NCBI GenBank assembly: GCA_964549625.1
Contig: CAZJVA010000006.1
Location: forward strand, 1 to 28,809
Source of the DNA: UBA12474 sp964549625
Lineage (GTDB): Bacteria; Babelota; Babeliae; Babelales; Babelaceae
Length of the DNA: 28,809 bases
Direction: 5' to 3'
In this document: piece after piece, positions 22,516 through 28,809 of the stretch
Position numbering within the stretch: the stretch's first letter is position 1
Layout of the letters: every line of letters starts with the position of its first letter
The notes under the pieces: generated by a model
Seen by the model: the letters and a program-made list of their open reading frames with translations, nothing else
Told to the model about the DNA's origin: nothing
Database searches by the model: none
Program-made: the position numbers and the translations under genes

Positions 22516-25281
22516 CTACAACTCATCCCATGAACGACCATCATGAATGCCCACCGTGAGAGGAATCTCCCAATCAACAACCGACTCTAACGCCTGCTGC
22601 ACAACAGCCTTGGCTTGGGCAAGATCTTGATTTGCTACCTCCAAAATCACTTCATCGTGAACCTGAAGAATCATACGCGCTTCGAGCTTGGTTGACAAGA
22701 GCGCCTCAAGTACTGCGATCATACCCATTTTTACCAGCTCAGCGGCGGTACCCTGAGCAACCGTATTAATTGCAACACGACACCCTTGTTGAAAGAGCGT
22801 TTTATTAGCTTCAAACAATTCCGGCAGTTGGCGTTTGCGTCCAAGATACGTACGAACATATCCAGCAACCCGCGCACCAGCGATAATTTCGTCCATCCAC
22901 GCAAAAACCCGTGGATATTGCGCTTGATAACGATCCAGATAGGTGCGCGCCTCACTAACGCCGATGCCCAAATCTTTCGAAAGCCCAAACGCAGACAATC
23001 CATATAAGATGCTAAAGTTTATCTTTTTGGCGATCTGACGCTGCTCATAACTCACTGCATCAATCCCGACTCCAAACAATCCTGCAGCCGTACGCGCATG
23101 AATATCCTCACCACGCAAAAAAGCCTCACGCAACACCGGATCCCCCGATAGATGAGCAAGCACCCGCAACTCAATTTGGGAATAGTCGGCAGAGAGAAGC
23201 GAATATCCAGGTCGCGCAACAAAAAACGAGCGTACACTAATACCCTCAACTGCGCCGGTCGGTATATTCTGCAAATTTGGATCAGCGCTCGAAAGGCGCC
23301 CCGTAGCAACCGTTCCCTGACGAAAACTGGTGTAGATACGACCAGTTACACTATCGCATGCCTGACGCAGCCCATTGATATACGTACCTTTGAGTTTAGA
23401 GAGCTCTCGATGGCGAATAATCAAGGCAACCACAGGATGTTCATCCGCCAATGCCTGCAACGATTCGTTATCCGTTGAATACGCACGCGCCTTCCCGGTC
23501 TTTTTGATTGGCGAAAGTCCGAGCTGCACAAATAACAAATCGGCTACCTGCTGTGGGGATCGCGGATTAAACGTGCCTGGCTCACGCCCCGAAAAACGCG
23601 CAATCTCAAACTCCAGCTGCGCCAACCGACCAGTAGCAACAACATCCGCCGCATCCAACCGCGCTATATCAAGCGGCATACCCGCCTCTTCCATGGCAGA
23701 CAAAACTTGTATTAAGGGCATTTCGACATCGAAGAACAATGCAGCAACTTTTTCGGCCTCCAGACGCGGCCGCAACAGCTGATACAAGGCAAATGTCTGG
23801 TGCGCATCGGCTGCTGCGTAATCCAATGCACGCGCAACAGGAACCTGTGCAAAGCTTGTTAAGCCTTGCGATTCGACCATGTCACCAAAGTGATGCATCG
23901 GCTGTCCCAGCAACTCCTGCGAAAGAGCCTTGAGCCCCAACTTTTGCCCCTCGCCCCGCAACAGACCCGCAGCAAGCATGGTATCAAAAAAGAGCCCCCG
24001 AACAACAAAACCTGCCGTCTGCAAAACAAGAAGATCAAACTTGGCATTGTGAAATATTTTTTTGATCGCTCCATCGGCCAACAATGGGCCCACTAACTCA
24101 TCAATACTATCACGCGCAATCTGCGCCTCATCCGTTTGGTGAGCAACCGGTAGATAATATGCGCGCCCCTGTCGTGTACAAAAAGAGATGCCTACCAGTG
24201 TTGCCTTGCGCACCGCGCACCCATCAGTCTCTGTATCAATCGCCACAATTCCGGCTTCAACAACCTCTCTGCAGAGTGCGACCAATTGCTCACGAGTCGT
24301 AACAAGTTCAAAGTCAAAACCATGCAACTGGGCAAAGCTTTCACGGGGCGCAATAACAGTTTCTACGCCAAAGAGCCCCTGCTGTTGTGCAACAGAACCG
24401 GCTAAATCATTACGTGGCATACTCTTAAGAAGTGAGACAAACCCAAGACGCTCAAACAACAAACGCGCCTGATCATACTGCCCTAGGGAGACCCGCAACG
24501 CATCGGGCAACACCTGATGTACCGGGATATACGACAAAGTAAACAGCTGCTGGCTTAAATACGCCATCTCTTTCGCCGCAACCAAAAGCGTTCTAACGCG
24601 CGGCTTTATCCTTGTATCGGCTGCATGCAGAGGATCCTCCAAGAAGGCGTATAACTCGTCTAAACTTGCAAACATGCTCACCAGGTCCGTTGCCGCTTTG
24701 GGGCCAATGCCACGCACACCAGGAATCGAATCAGAGCTATCCCCTACAAGCGCATAATACATTCCAATCCGCTCTTGGGGAAAACCATATCGCAGCGCAA
24801 TCGCCGCACGATCAATCAGCGCATCTTTGAAAGGGTCAAAGATGGTAACATGATCATTGACAAGCTGTCCAAGATCTTTGTCAGAGGTGATAATAACCAC
24901 CGTACACCCCTGAGCAACCGCCTGGCGTGCATACGAAGCAATAAGATCATCTGCCTCAAGTCCAACTTCGGCGATCTGCGGAACACCAATCAGGGTAAGA
25001 AACTCTTGAATCAAAACTTTCTGATCAGCCATATCCGATGGCTGCTTTTGGCGTGTCGCCTTGTACCCATCAAAAAGCTCATGTCGAAACGTCGCGCCCG
25101 GCGAATCCCAGACCACCGCCAGATACTCTGGCGCAAAACGATCGATAACTTTTTTGGTCATACGACAGAAGCCAAAGACTGCTTGTACCGGCCTCCCATC
25201 TGGCGCATTAAGCGCTCCTAATGCATAATATGCACGATACAAAAACGATGATCCATCAACCAAATAGACGGTGCATGCCAT
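22516..25281 (-). CDS. polA: DNA polymerase I with both exonuclease domains
   Basis: The full-length 921-residue enzyme has three domains. The 5' nuclease domain is at about 1-290 (YLVDGSSFLYRAYYAL, GLEADDLIASYA, ITSDKDLGQLV, GDSSDSIPGVRGIGPKAA). The 3'-5' proofreading domain is at about 320-510, and all five DEDDy residues are present: Asp349 and Glu351 in DTETDG, Asp416 in HNAKFD, and Tyr488 and Asp492 in YAAADAHQT. The polymerase domain carries motif A (LLSADYSQIELR, Asp699), motif B with Arg748, Lys752, Phe756 and Tyr760, and motif C (QVHDEV, His875-Asp876-Glu877). It fills gaps and removes primers. The retention of active proofreading is notable because many bacterial PolA proteins have lost it. 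GGAAG precedes the ATG. Confidence 0.98.
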   Translation of the reverse strand: MACTVYLVDGSSFLYRAYYALGALNAPDGRPVQAVFGFCRMTKKVIDRFAPEYLAVVWDSPGATFRHELFDGYKATRQKQPSDMADQKVLIQEFLTLIGVPQIAEVGLEADDLIASYARQAVAQGCTVVIITSDKDLGQLVNDHVTIFDPFKDALIDRAAIALRYGFPQERIGMYYALVGDSSDSIPGVRGIGPKAATDLVSMFASLDELYAFLEDPLHAADTRIKPRVRTLLVAAKEMAYLSQQLFTLSYIPVHQVLPDALRVSLGQYDQARLLFERLGFVSLLKSMPRNDLAGSVAQQQGLFGVETVIAPRESFAQLHGFDFELVTTREQLVALCREVVEAGIVAIDTETDGCAVRKATLVGISFCTRQGRAYYLPVAHQTDEAQIARDSIDELVGPLLADGAIKKIFHNAKFDLLVLQTAGFVVRGLFFDTMLAAGLLRGEGQKLGLKALSQELLGQPMHHFGDMVESQGLTSFAQVPVARALDYAAADAHQTFALYQLLRPRLEAEKVAALFFDVEMPLIQVLSAMEEAGMPLDIARLDAADVVATGRLAQLEFEIARFSGREPGTFNPRSPQQVADLLFVQLGLSPIKKTGKARAYSTDNESLQALADEHPVVALIIRHRELSKLKGTYINGLRQACDSVTGRIYTSFRQGTVATGRLSSADPNLQNIPTGAVEGISVRSFFVARPGYSLLSADYSQIELRVLAHLSGDPVLREAFLRGEDIHARTAAGLFGVGIDAVSYEQRQIAKKINFSILYGLSAFGLSKDLGIGVSEARTYLDRYQAQYPRVFAWMDEIIAGARVAGYVRTYLGRKRQLPELFEANKTLFQQGCRVAINTVAQGTAAELVKMGMIAVLEALLSTKLEARMILQVHDEVILEVANQDLAQAKAVVQQALESVVDWEIPLTVGIHDGRSWDEL

Positions 25282-25458
25282 GCCATCTTCCTCTCAAATG
25301 TGTGCCGTGTCGCCACCAACTCCTCAGCAAGTGTACGGTAAAATATCTTGTATGTGAGCAATCTTTTTATTTTCCTTAATGTGTTTTTGTGATACACGTG
25401 TTTGCAAGTAATGCACGAGACCGTGCTTAGATACCCATTATTATACAGGGAGACTTTT

Positions 25459-25713
25459 ATGAAACGTGTATACATTGCCTTGGCAGCCCTTTGTGCACTC
25501 GGCGGCGGATTGCATGCAAATGCCGTAACTGAGAAGATTCAGCACACCGGCAAAGCCGTAGCAACCAAAATTTCTAACAGCGCCCGCTGGTACTGGAACC
25601 ACAAGATGGTAACCGTACCTGCCACGGTACTTGTTGCTGCCGCAGCACTTTACACTGCAAAAAAAACAGGCTTGTGCGCCAAAATAAAAGCGCTCAAAAG
25701 CCGCGCGCAATAA
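25459..25713 (+). CDS. Small exported membrane protein, 84 aa
   Basis: The ATG at 25459 is chosen because AGGGAG lies about 7 nt upstream and the product opens with MKRVYIALAALCALGG, a signal peptide with likely cleavage after HANA. The mature part has about 28 mixed residues with three tryptophans/tyrosines close together (RWYWNHK). A membrane helix (TVPATVLVAAAALYTA) and a basic C-terminal tail (KIKALKSRAQ) follow. I recognise no family. The layout (signal peptide, short outer part, single membrane helix, Lys/Arg tail) is the same as in several other proteins here. It is divergent from polA and followed by an inverted repeat. Confidence 0.68.
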   Translation: MKRVYIALAALCALGGGLHANAVTEKIQHTGKAVATKISNSARWYWNHKMVTVPATVLVAAAALYTAKKTGLCAKIKALKSRAQ

Positions 25714-25717
25714 GATA

Positions 25718-25757
25718 ATTCTTACCCGTTACTTGGAGTACCGTGACGGGTAAGAAT
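25718..25757 (+). terminator. Inverted repeat after the 84-aa protein gene
   Basis: ATTCTTACCCGT (25718-25729) pairs perfectly with ACGGGTAAGAAT (25746-25757), with a possible small inner stem. It starts a few bases after the stop codon. No T-tract follows, so termination is only one possibility. Confidence 0.5.
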
Positions 25758-25777
25758 ACAGTTATGAAATAAAAAGC

Positions 25778-25805
25778 TTGACAGCCCTATTTTTTTCTTT
25801 ACAAT
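25778..25805 (+). promoter_or_regulatory. Upstream sigma-70 type promoter of the 334-aa protein gene
   Basis: TTGACA at 25778-25783 and TACAAT at 25800-25805 are 16 bp apart. It would give a leader of about 300 nt before the ATG at 26111, in a region holding no long gene. Confidence 0.62.
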
Positions 25806-25857
25806 AAGAGGCATACGCTGACGTGTTTTTACTAATAAACATTCACACGACAGGGTT

Positions 25858-25926
25858 ATGGAGGTCTGTTCTAAAGATGGAGGTTTTATAAGAACATACG
25901 TGTACCGGAGGTATCTGTTTTTTTGA
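25858..25926 (+). CDS. Possible 22-residue leader peptide
   Basis: An ATG at 25858 opens a frame of 22 codons ending in TGA at 25924-25926, with AGGG just upstream. The product would be MEVCSKDGGFIRTYVYRRYLFF. It lies downstream of the promoter at 25778 and ends inside the second promoter's -35 box. Three GGAGGT sequences occur in and around it. This may be chance; no homologue is known to me. Confidence 0.2.
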   Translation: MEVCSKDGGFIRTYVYRRYLFF

Positions 25927-25950
25927 TTTTGCTAAAAAGTGTGCTAAAAT
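25923..25950 (+). promoter_or_regulatory. Second promoter candidate of the 334-aa protein gene
   Basis: TTGATT (25923-25928) and TAAAAT (25945-25950) are 16 bp apart. The remaining 160 bp to the ATG contain no gene; I see only short inverted repeats (GAGAT...GTCTC near 25973) and an AGAGGT ribosome site at about 26098. Confidence 0.5.
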
Positions 25951-26110
25951 CAAAGCTGTTTGAGATTATCTGTCTCGCGCAAGCTCGATCGTAGTACCTG
26001 AGTATTAAAAATCAAACCAACAATAACCAAACGCGCGTACGACAAGTAACACACTATTTAGGAACGAGATATTAGGTATATATCATATTAACCGTACAGA
26101 GGTAATAATT

Positions 26111-27115
26111 ATGAAACGTTTACTACTTTCACTATTTGCAATCAGCTTGGTTGCAGGCAATGTTTTTTGCGAAGATAAAACGCCAAAAGAATTGGCCCAA
26201 GCAGCTGTTACAGAAAAGACAGAAGCTATCAAAAACGAACGAAAAAAGATAAAGGATCAAAACAAAGCAAAACTAGAAAAAGCTGTAAAAGATGCAGAAA
26301 AAGCCGTAACGGATGCCGGCGAAGGGGCGACTGAAGATCAAAACAAAGCGGTTACAGATGCCAAAAAAGCAGTCGAAGTTTTCGACGCTGCTACAGAAGC
26401 AATCAAAACGATGCAAGCTGAGCTCGCACTGCTTGAAGCTAAACTCGTCGTTGAAACTGGCAAAGAGTACAAGAACTTGCTCAAAGATTACAACACCAAA
26501 AAAGCTGCTCTAAAAACTGCTACAGATAAGCAAACTGCTGCTGATAAAGCACTCAAAGCCCTAGCAGCAGACACGGACAAAACCACTGCCCAAGCAGCAT
26601 TTAATGAAGCTAAAACAGCTGCAGATGAAGCTAAAACAGCTGCAGATGAAGCTACAAAAGCTGTCACTGTTACCGCAAAAGAATATGCTAAATTGCTCTT
26701 GCCTGAATATAACAAGACCATGGTTCCTGCCCTCAAAGCAACTGATATCGATGCACTTGAAATCGGTAATTTGCAAAATCTTATCAACAGAATGGAACAA
26801 GAAATCAACGCAAACAAACCATCATTCTTGAGCTCCGCATACGGCAAGGTTTCTAGCTTCGTTAAAGATGTTCACAACTTCGGTCAAACCGAAGATGGCA
26901 AATTCAGCTGGAAGCGCCCCAACATGAATCTCTTCAGCTTCGTAAACGCTGCTGACGTTGCTCTCGTAGCTGGTGCCCTTGGCCTTGGCTACTGGCAGCG
27001 CAACTTGGTAACACGCTATGTCAAACAAGCACCTGTTGCTTTCAAAAAAGCTTCACTTGCTAGCAAAATCCAATTGCACCGTGGATTGGCATGGGCTGCT
27101 GCTAAAACAGCGTAA
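26111..27115 (+). CDS. Exported Ala/Lys/Thr-rich helical protein with C-terminal membrane helix, 334 aa
   Basis: A signal peptide (MKRLLLSLFAISLVAGNVFC) is followed by EDK. The Cys at the end is not in a convincing lipobox (N-V-F-C), so type I cleavage is more likely. Residues about 25-200 are a low-complexity helical region made of Ala, Lys, Thr, Glu and Asp, like a coiled coil, containing an exact 21-bp tandem duplication at 26606-26647 that encodes EAKTAAD twice. A more complex region follows (MEQEINANKPSFLSSAYGKV, VHNFGQTEDGKFSW), then a hydrophobic ADVALVAGALGLGYW helix and a basic C-terminus. I recognise no family. AGAGGT lies about 8 nt before the ATG. With two promoters and a strong terminator, it is probably highly expressed. 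Confidence 0.75.
   Translation: MKRLLLSLFAISLVAGNVFCEDKTPKELAQAAVTEKTEAIKNERKKIKDQNKAKLEKAVKDAEKAVTDAGEGATEDQNKAVTDAKKAVEVFDAATEAIKTMQAELALLEAKLVVETGKEYKNLLKDYNTKKAALKTATDKQTAADKALKALAADTDKTTAQAAFNEAKTAADEAKTAADEATKAVTVTAKEYAKLLLPEYNKTMVPALKATDIDALEIGNLQNLINRMEQEINANKPSFLSSAYGKVSSFVKDVHNFGQTEDGKFSWKRPNMNLFSFVNAADVALVAGALGLGYWQRNLVTRYVKQAPVAFKKASLASKIQLHRGLAWAAAKTA
26606..26653 (+). repeat. Exact 21-bp tandem duplication inside a gene
   Basis: The unit beginning GAAGCTAAAACAGCTGCAGA occurs twice without change, and a third partial GAAGCT follows. It adds one heptad-like EAKTAAD repeat to the helical domain and is probably a recent slippage event. Confidence 0.9.
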
Positions 27116-27137
27116 GCTTAGCTAATTGCAAAAATTG

Positions 27138-27171
27138 CAGGGAGGCGCTTTTGTGCCTCCCTGTTTTGTTC
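27138..27171 (+). terminator. Hairpin terminator
   Basis: CAGGGAGGC (27138-27146) pairs with GCCTCCCTG (27155-27163); a G-U and a C-G pair extend the stem inward. The T-rich run GTTTTGTT follows. It ends the transcript of the 334-aa protein gene. Confidence 0.88.
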
Positions 27172-27218
27172 TACAAAACAACATAACACGTAACTTACCA
27201 ATAACGGAGCGCTCTATT

Positions 27219-27983
27219 ATGCAACACCTTACTCAAACATCAGACCATGTGCACGCAAGTCGCATGCTGCTATTGAGCATGGTGTGCGTACTTTTTGTTG
27301 CTCGTTTTGGTACAATCAATGCGGCTGCGCCAACACCAACACGTATGCCGGACAAACGCGATTTTGCCTACGAGCCACTCAAAACTTTTTTTGATGCCGC
27401 CGCAACCGCCAAAGACGAAGATATGCAAAATCTTCGCAAAAACTTGGCCGGCCAGTTACACGCAACCGATCTCTTTGATCACACCTCCTACAACCCGCTC
27501 ACTTGGTGCAGGATCCTGCATAACAGTGCAAAAAACGGCATTGCACTCAGCAAGATCGAAGAAGACTATGGGGTACTTGAAAGACAGAAAGACACCAGCA
27601 AACTAGGCGCCGCGCAGGCAACACGCCTGACCCAAGAGCTGCCCAACGATTTGCGCGCTAATATGCTGCCGGGTACACGTCCACTCACCAAAATTGGGTT
27701 CAAAGTTTCGTCTGCAGGCCACAGCATTGTTGAAGACTTCAAAGAACATTGGCTTGGTTGGAGTATTTGTGCATTTGCGCTATTCAAAGCTTCGCCACAC
27801 CTGTATCAAACAATATCTCGCAGTGCACGCGCATCGCGCACCGTGCTCTCACGCAATGACCTTGCGCGATTAGCTCAAGCGTCGCAGAAAAAAACTTCTC
27901 ATATTTTTGGCAACTTAGGACAACTCGCCCGTTACACCTGGTCAGAGTTTGCACTGGCCTATGATGTGTTAGCCAACGAATAA
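27219..27983 (+). CDS. Exported protein of unknown function, 254 aa
   Basis: The start at 27219 has CGGAG about 10 nt upstream; the frame continues upstream to 27126 but only across the terminator hairpin. The N-terminus has a polar 14-residue lead and then a hydrophobic MLLLSMVCVLFVARFG segment with likely cleavage near NAA|APT. A mixed helical domain follows. Near residues 168-185 is a possible short membrane helix (WLGWSICAFALF), followed by an Arg/Ser/Lys-rich stretch. I recognise no family. It belongs to the same style group as its two upstream neighbours, forming a run of three exported-protein genes. No strong promoter box was found before it; it may rely on read-through or a weak promoter. 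The GIY-YIG gene begins only 19 bp after its stop. Confidence 0.7.
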   Translation: MQHLTQTSDHVHASRMLLLSMVCVLFVARFGTINAAAPTPTRMPDKRDFAYEPLKTFFDAAATAKDEDMQNLRKNLAGQLHATDLFDHTSYNPLTWCRILHNSAKNGIALSKIEEDYGVLERQKDTSKLGAAQATRLTQELPNDLRANMLPGTRPLTKIGFKVSSAGHSIVEDFKEHWLGWSICAFALFKASPHLYQTISRSARASRTVLSRNDLARLAQASQKKTSHIFGNLGQLARYTWSEFALAYDVLANE

Positions 27984-28002
27984 ATATCAGCATCACTACT
28001 CA

Positions 28003-28296
28003 ATGAAACGGCCTGCAGTATATATTTTGGCAAGCAAAAAAAATGGGACTGTGTATGTAGGCGTAACAACCAATATTATACAACGCCTTGCAGCGCACCA
28101 AAAAGGTTCTCATTCCTGCTTTTCAAGAACATACAACTGCCAAACGCTCGTTTACATAGAATATTTTGACACCATTGTTGCAGCAATAGAGAGAGAAAAG
28201 CAGTTAAAAGCAGGTTCTCGCAAAAAAAAGCTTGCACTGATAGAGAAGCAAAACCCGATGTGGCTTGACCTTTCACATCAAGTTTCTGATTTGTAA
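28003..28296 (+). CDS. GIY-YIG domain protein (UPF0213/URI-like small nuclease family)
   Basis: This is a complete single-domain protein of 97 residues. The family signature is clear: AVYILASKKNGTVYVGVT carries the YIL/YVG pair with the spacing of GIY-YIG. It is followed by IIQRLAAHQKG (Arg28), LVYIEYFDTIVAAIEREKQL (Glu64 region) and the KKLALIEKQNPMWLDL end with the conserved Asn84. Members are putative structure-specific or nicking endonucleases; most small stand-alone ones have no proven job. No clear Shine-Dalgarno precedes the ATG, which sits 19 bp after the previous stop, so coupling is likely. The dense A/B repeat block starts directly after its stop. Confidence 0.9.
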   Translation: MKRPAVYILASKKNGTVYVGVTTNIIQRLAAHQKGSHSCFSRTYNCQTLVYIEYFDTIVAAIEREKQLKAGSRKKKLALIEKQNPMWLDLSHQVSDL

Positions 28297-28310
28297 CCAT
28301 CTCACCCCCC

Positions 28311-28415
28311 CGTCATTGCGAGCGCAGCGCGGCAACATCGTTGCGTAGCAATCCAGTACAATGAATCACTTCGTCAGCCCTTCTTGAACCTGCGGCACCA
28401 ACCATCCCGCTCCTC
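28311..28415 (+). repeat. Repeat family A, 105-bp copy
   Basis: This unit runs from CGTCATTGCGAGCG to CCCGCTCCTC. It is identical over all 105 bp to the copy at 28680-28784. It contains a GCAAC-ATC-GTTGC stem and GCGTAGCAATCCAG. It starts 14 bp after the GIY-YIG stop. Confidence 0.92.
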
Positions 28416-28483
28416 CGTCATTGCGAGCGCAGCGCGGCAACATCGTTGCGTAGCAATCCAGTACAATGCAAAACTTCGTTAGC
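28416..28483 (+). repeat. Repeat family A, partial copy
   Basis: It follows the preceding copy directly and matches its first 50-60 bp exactly (to CCAGTACAATG), then diverges after CTTCGTTAGCC. Confidence 0.88.
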
Positions 28484-28529
28484 CTCTAACAAACCCACGA
28501 CACTAATCAAAAAACCACCAACAACCCTG

Positions 28530-28603
28530 CATCACCTTCGATGCCCGTCTCCGCCCTGGATCACCACGTCGGCCCCTACAGGCCCTCCTCGTGATGACGA
28601 GCC
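28530..28603 (+). repeat. Repeat family B copy
   Basis: CATCACCTTCGATG, CCGCCCTGGATCACC, ACGTCGG and CCTCCTCGTGATGACGAG are shared with the copies at 4226-4293 and 4393-4462, which lie on the other strand. It sits between two A groups. Confidence 0.75.
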
Positions 28604-28679
28604 TGGCCATTAACAACGCCTACCCTAAAACACAAAAAACCAACCACTCGAACCCGCGGCATCAACCATCTCATCCCAC

Positions 28680-28809
28680 CGTCATTGCGAGCGCAGCGCG
28701 GCAACATCGTTGCGTAGCAATCCAGTACAATGAATCACTTCGTCAGCCCTTCTTGAACCTGCGGCACCAACCATCCCGCTCCTCCGTCATTGCGAGCGCA
28801 GCGCGGCAA
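28680..28809 (+). repeat. Repeat family A, 105-bp copy and start of another at the window edge
   Basis: 28680-28784 repeats 28311-28415 exactly, and a further copy begins at 28785 and runs off the window. The flanking CCATCTCA...CCGTCATT before 28680 also resembles that before 28311, so a larger unit of 369 bp appears to be repeated. No gene is visible in 28297-28809. Confidence 0.9.

Noticed and set aside
25806..25920. Known structured RNA (SRP RNA, 6S, tmRNA or RNase P)
   Set aside because: None of the conserved cores of these RNAs could be found by eye; only GGAGG repeats and short stems are present.
26141..26175. Lipoprotein signal at the N-terminus of the 334-aa protein
   Set aside because: The cysteine is preceded by N-V-F, which does not fit the L-x-[AG]-C lipobox, so SPase I processing is more likely.
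28311..28809. Possible CRISPR array
   Set aside because: The repeats are about 105 bp long with irregular spacing, interleaved with a second family, and no cas gene is present.

Overview
The window looks like a piece of a small-genome, host-dependent bacterium, most plausibly Candidatus Dependentiae (TM6). This is inference from gene content and protein style, not from a marker search. It carries ordinary bacterial housekeeping genes (rpoD, dnaG, polA, rho, secF, rpmA, lgt) mixed with many long, unrecognised, helix-rich proteins that begin with Sec signal peptides. No transposase, phage gene, CRISPR array, tRNA or rRNA was seen. The convergent gene pairs with clear borders are separated by strong, often bidirectional hairpin terminators.

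Layout. (1) 1-4136, plus strand: a tightly coupled operon with the end of an unknown gene, an NCS1/CodB-type permease, a DUF917 (S-methyl-thiohydantoin desulfurase-like) protein and a hydantoinase/oxoprolinase A-type ATPase. Together they look like an uptake and ring-opening cassette for a hydantoin-like or related cyclic substrate. (2) 4137-4604: intergenic repeats of two kinds (here called A and B) and a strong promoter. (3) 4605-5276: an exported protein. (4) 11037-5353, minus strand: lgt-dnaG-rpoD-corC-like operon, with ATGA overlaps at the lgt/dnaG and dnaG/rpoD borders. DnaG has lost three of its four zinc ligands but keeps its TOPRIM catalytic residues. (5) 11242-15475: an RsuA/RluB pseudouridine synthase, a secreted coiled-coil protein, an SPFH/band-7 protein and a DJ-1/PfpI protein. 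(6) 15695-19752: two exported proteins of unknown function (368 and 949 aa). (7) 25281-19809, minus strand: polA, rpmA, secF, rho. secF has no secD beside it and rpmA has no rplU beside it. (8) 25459-28296: three exported proteins and a GIY-YIG domain protein. (9) 28297-28809: a dense block of A and B repeats, in the opposite orientation to the copies at 4226-4462.

The most interesting points are the zinc-less DnaG, the hydantoin-type cassette in a probable intracellular bacterium, the set of exported proteins (several with a late membrane helix and basic tail) driven by near-consensus promoters that share a 16-bp spacer, and the paired A/B repeat families. Everything said about substrates, secretion and host interaction is inference from sequence alone.
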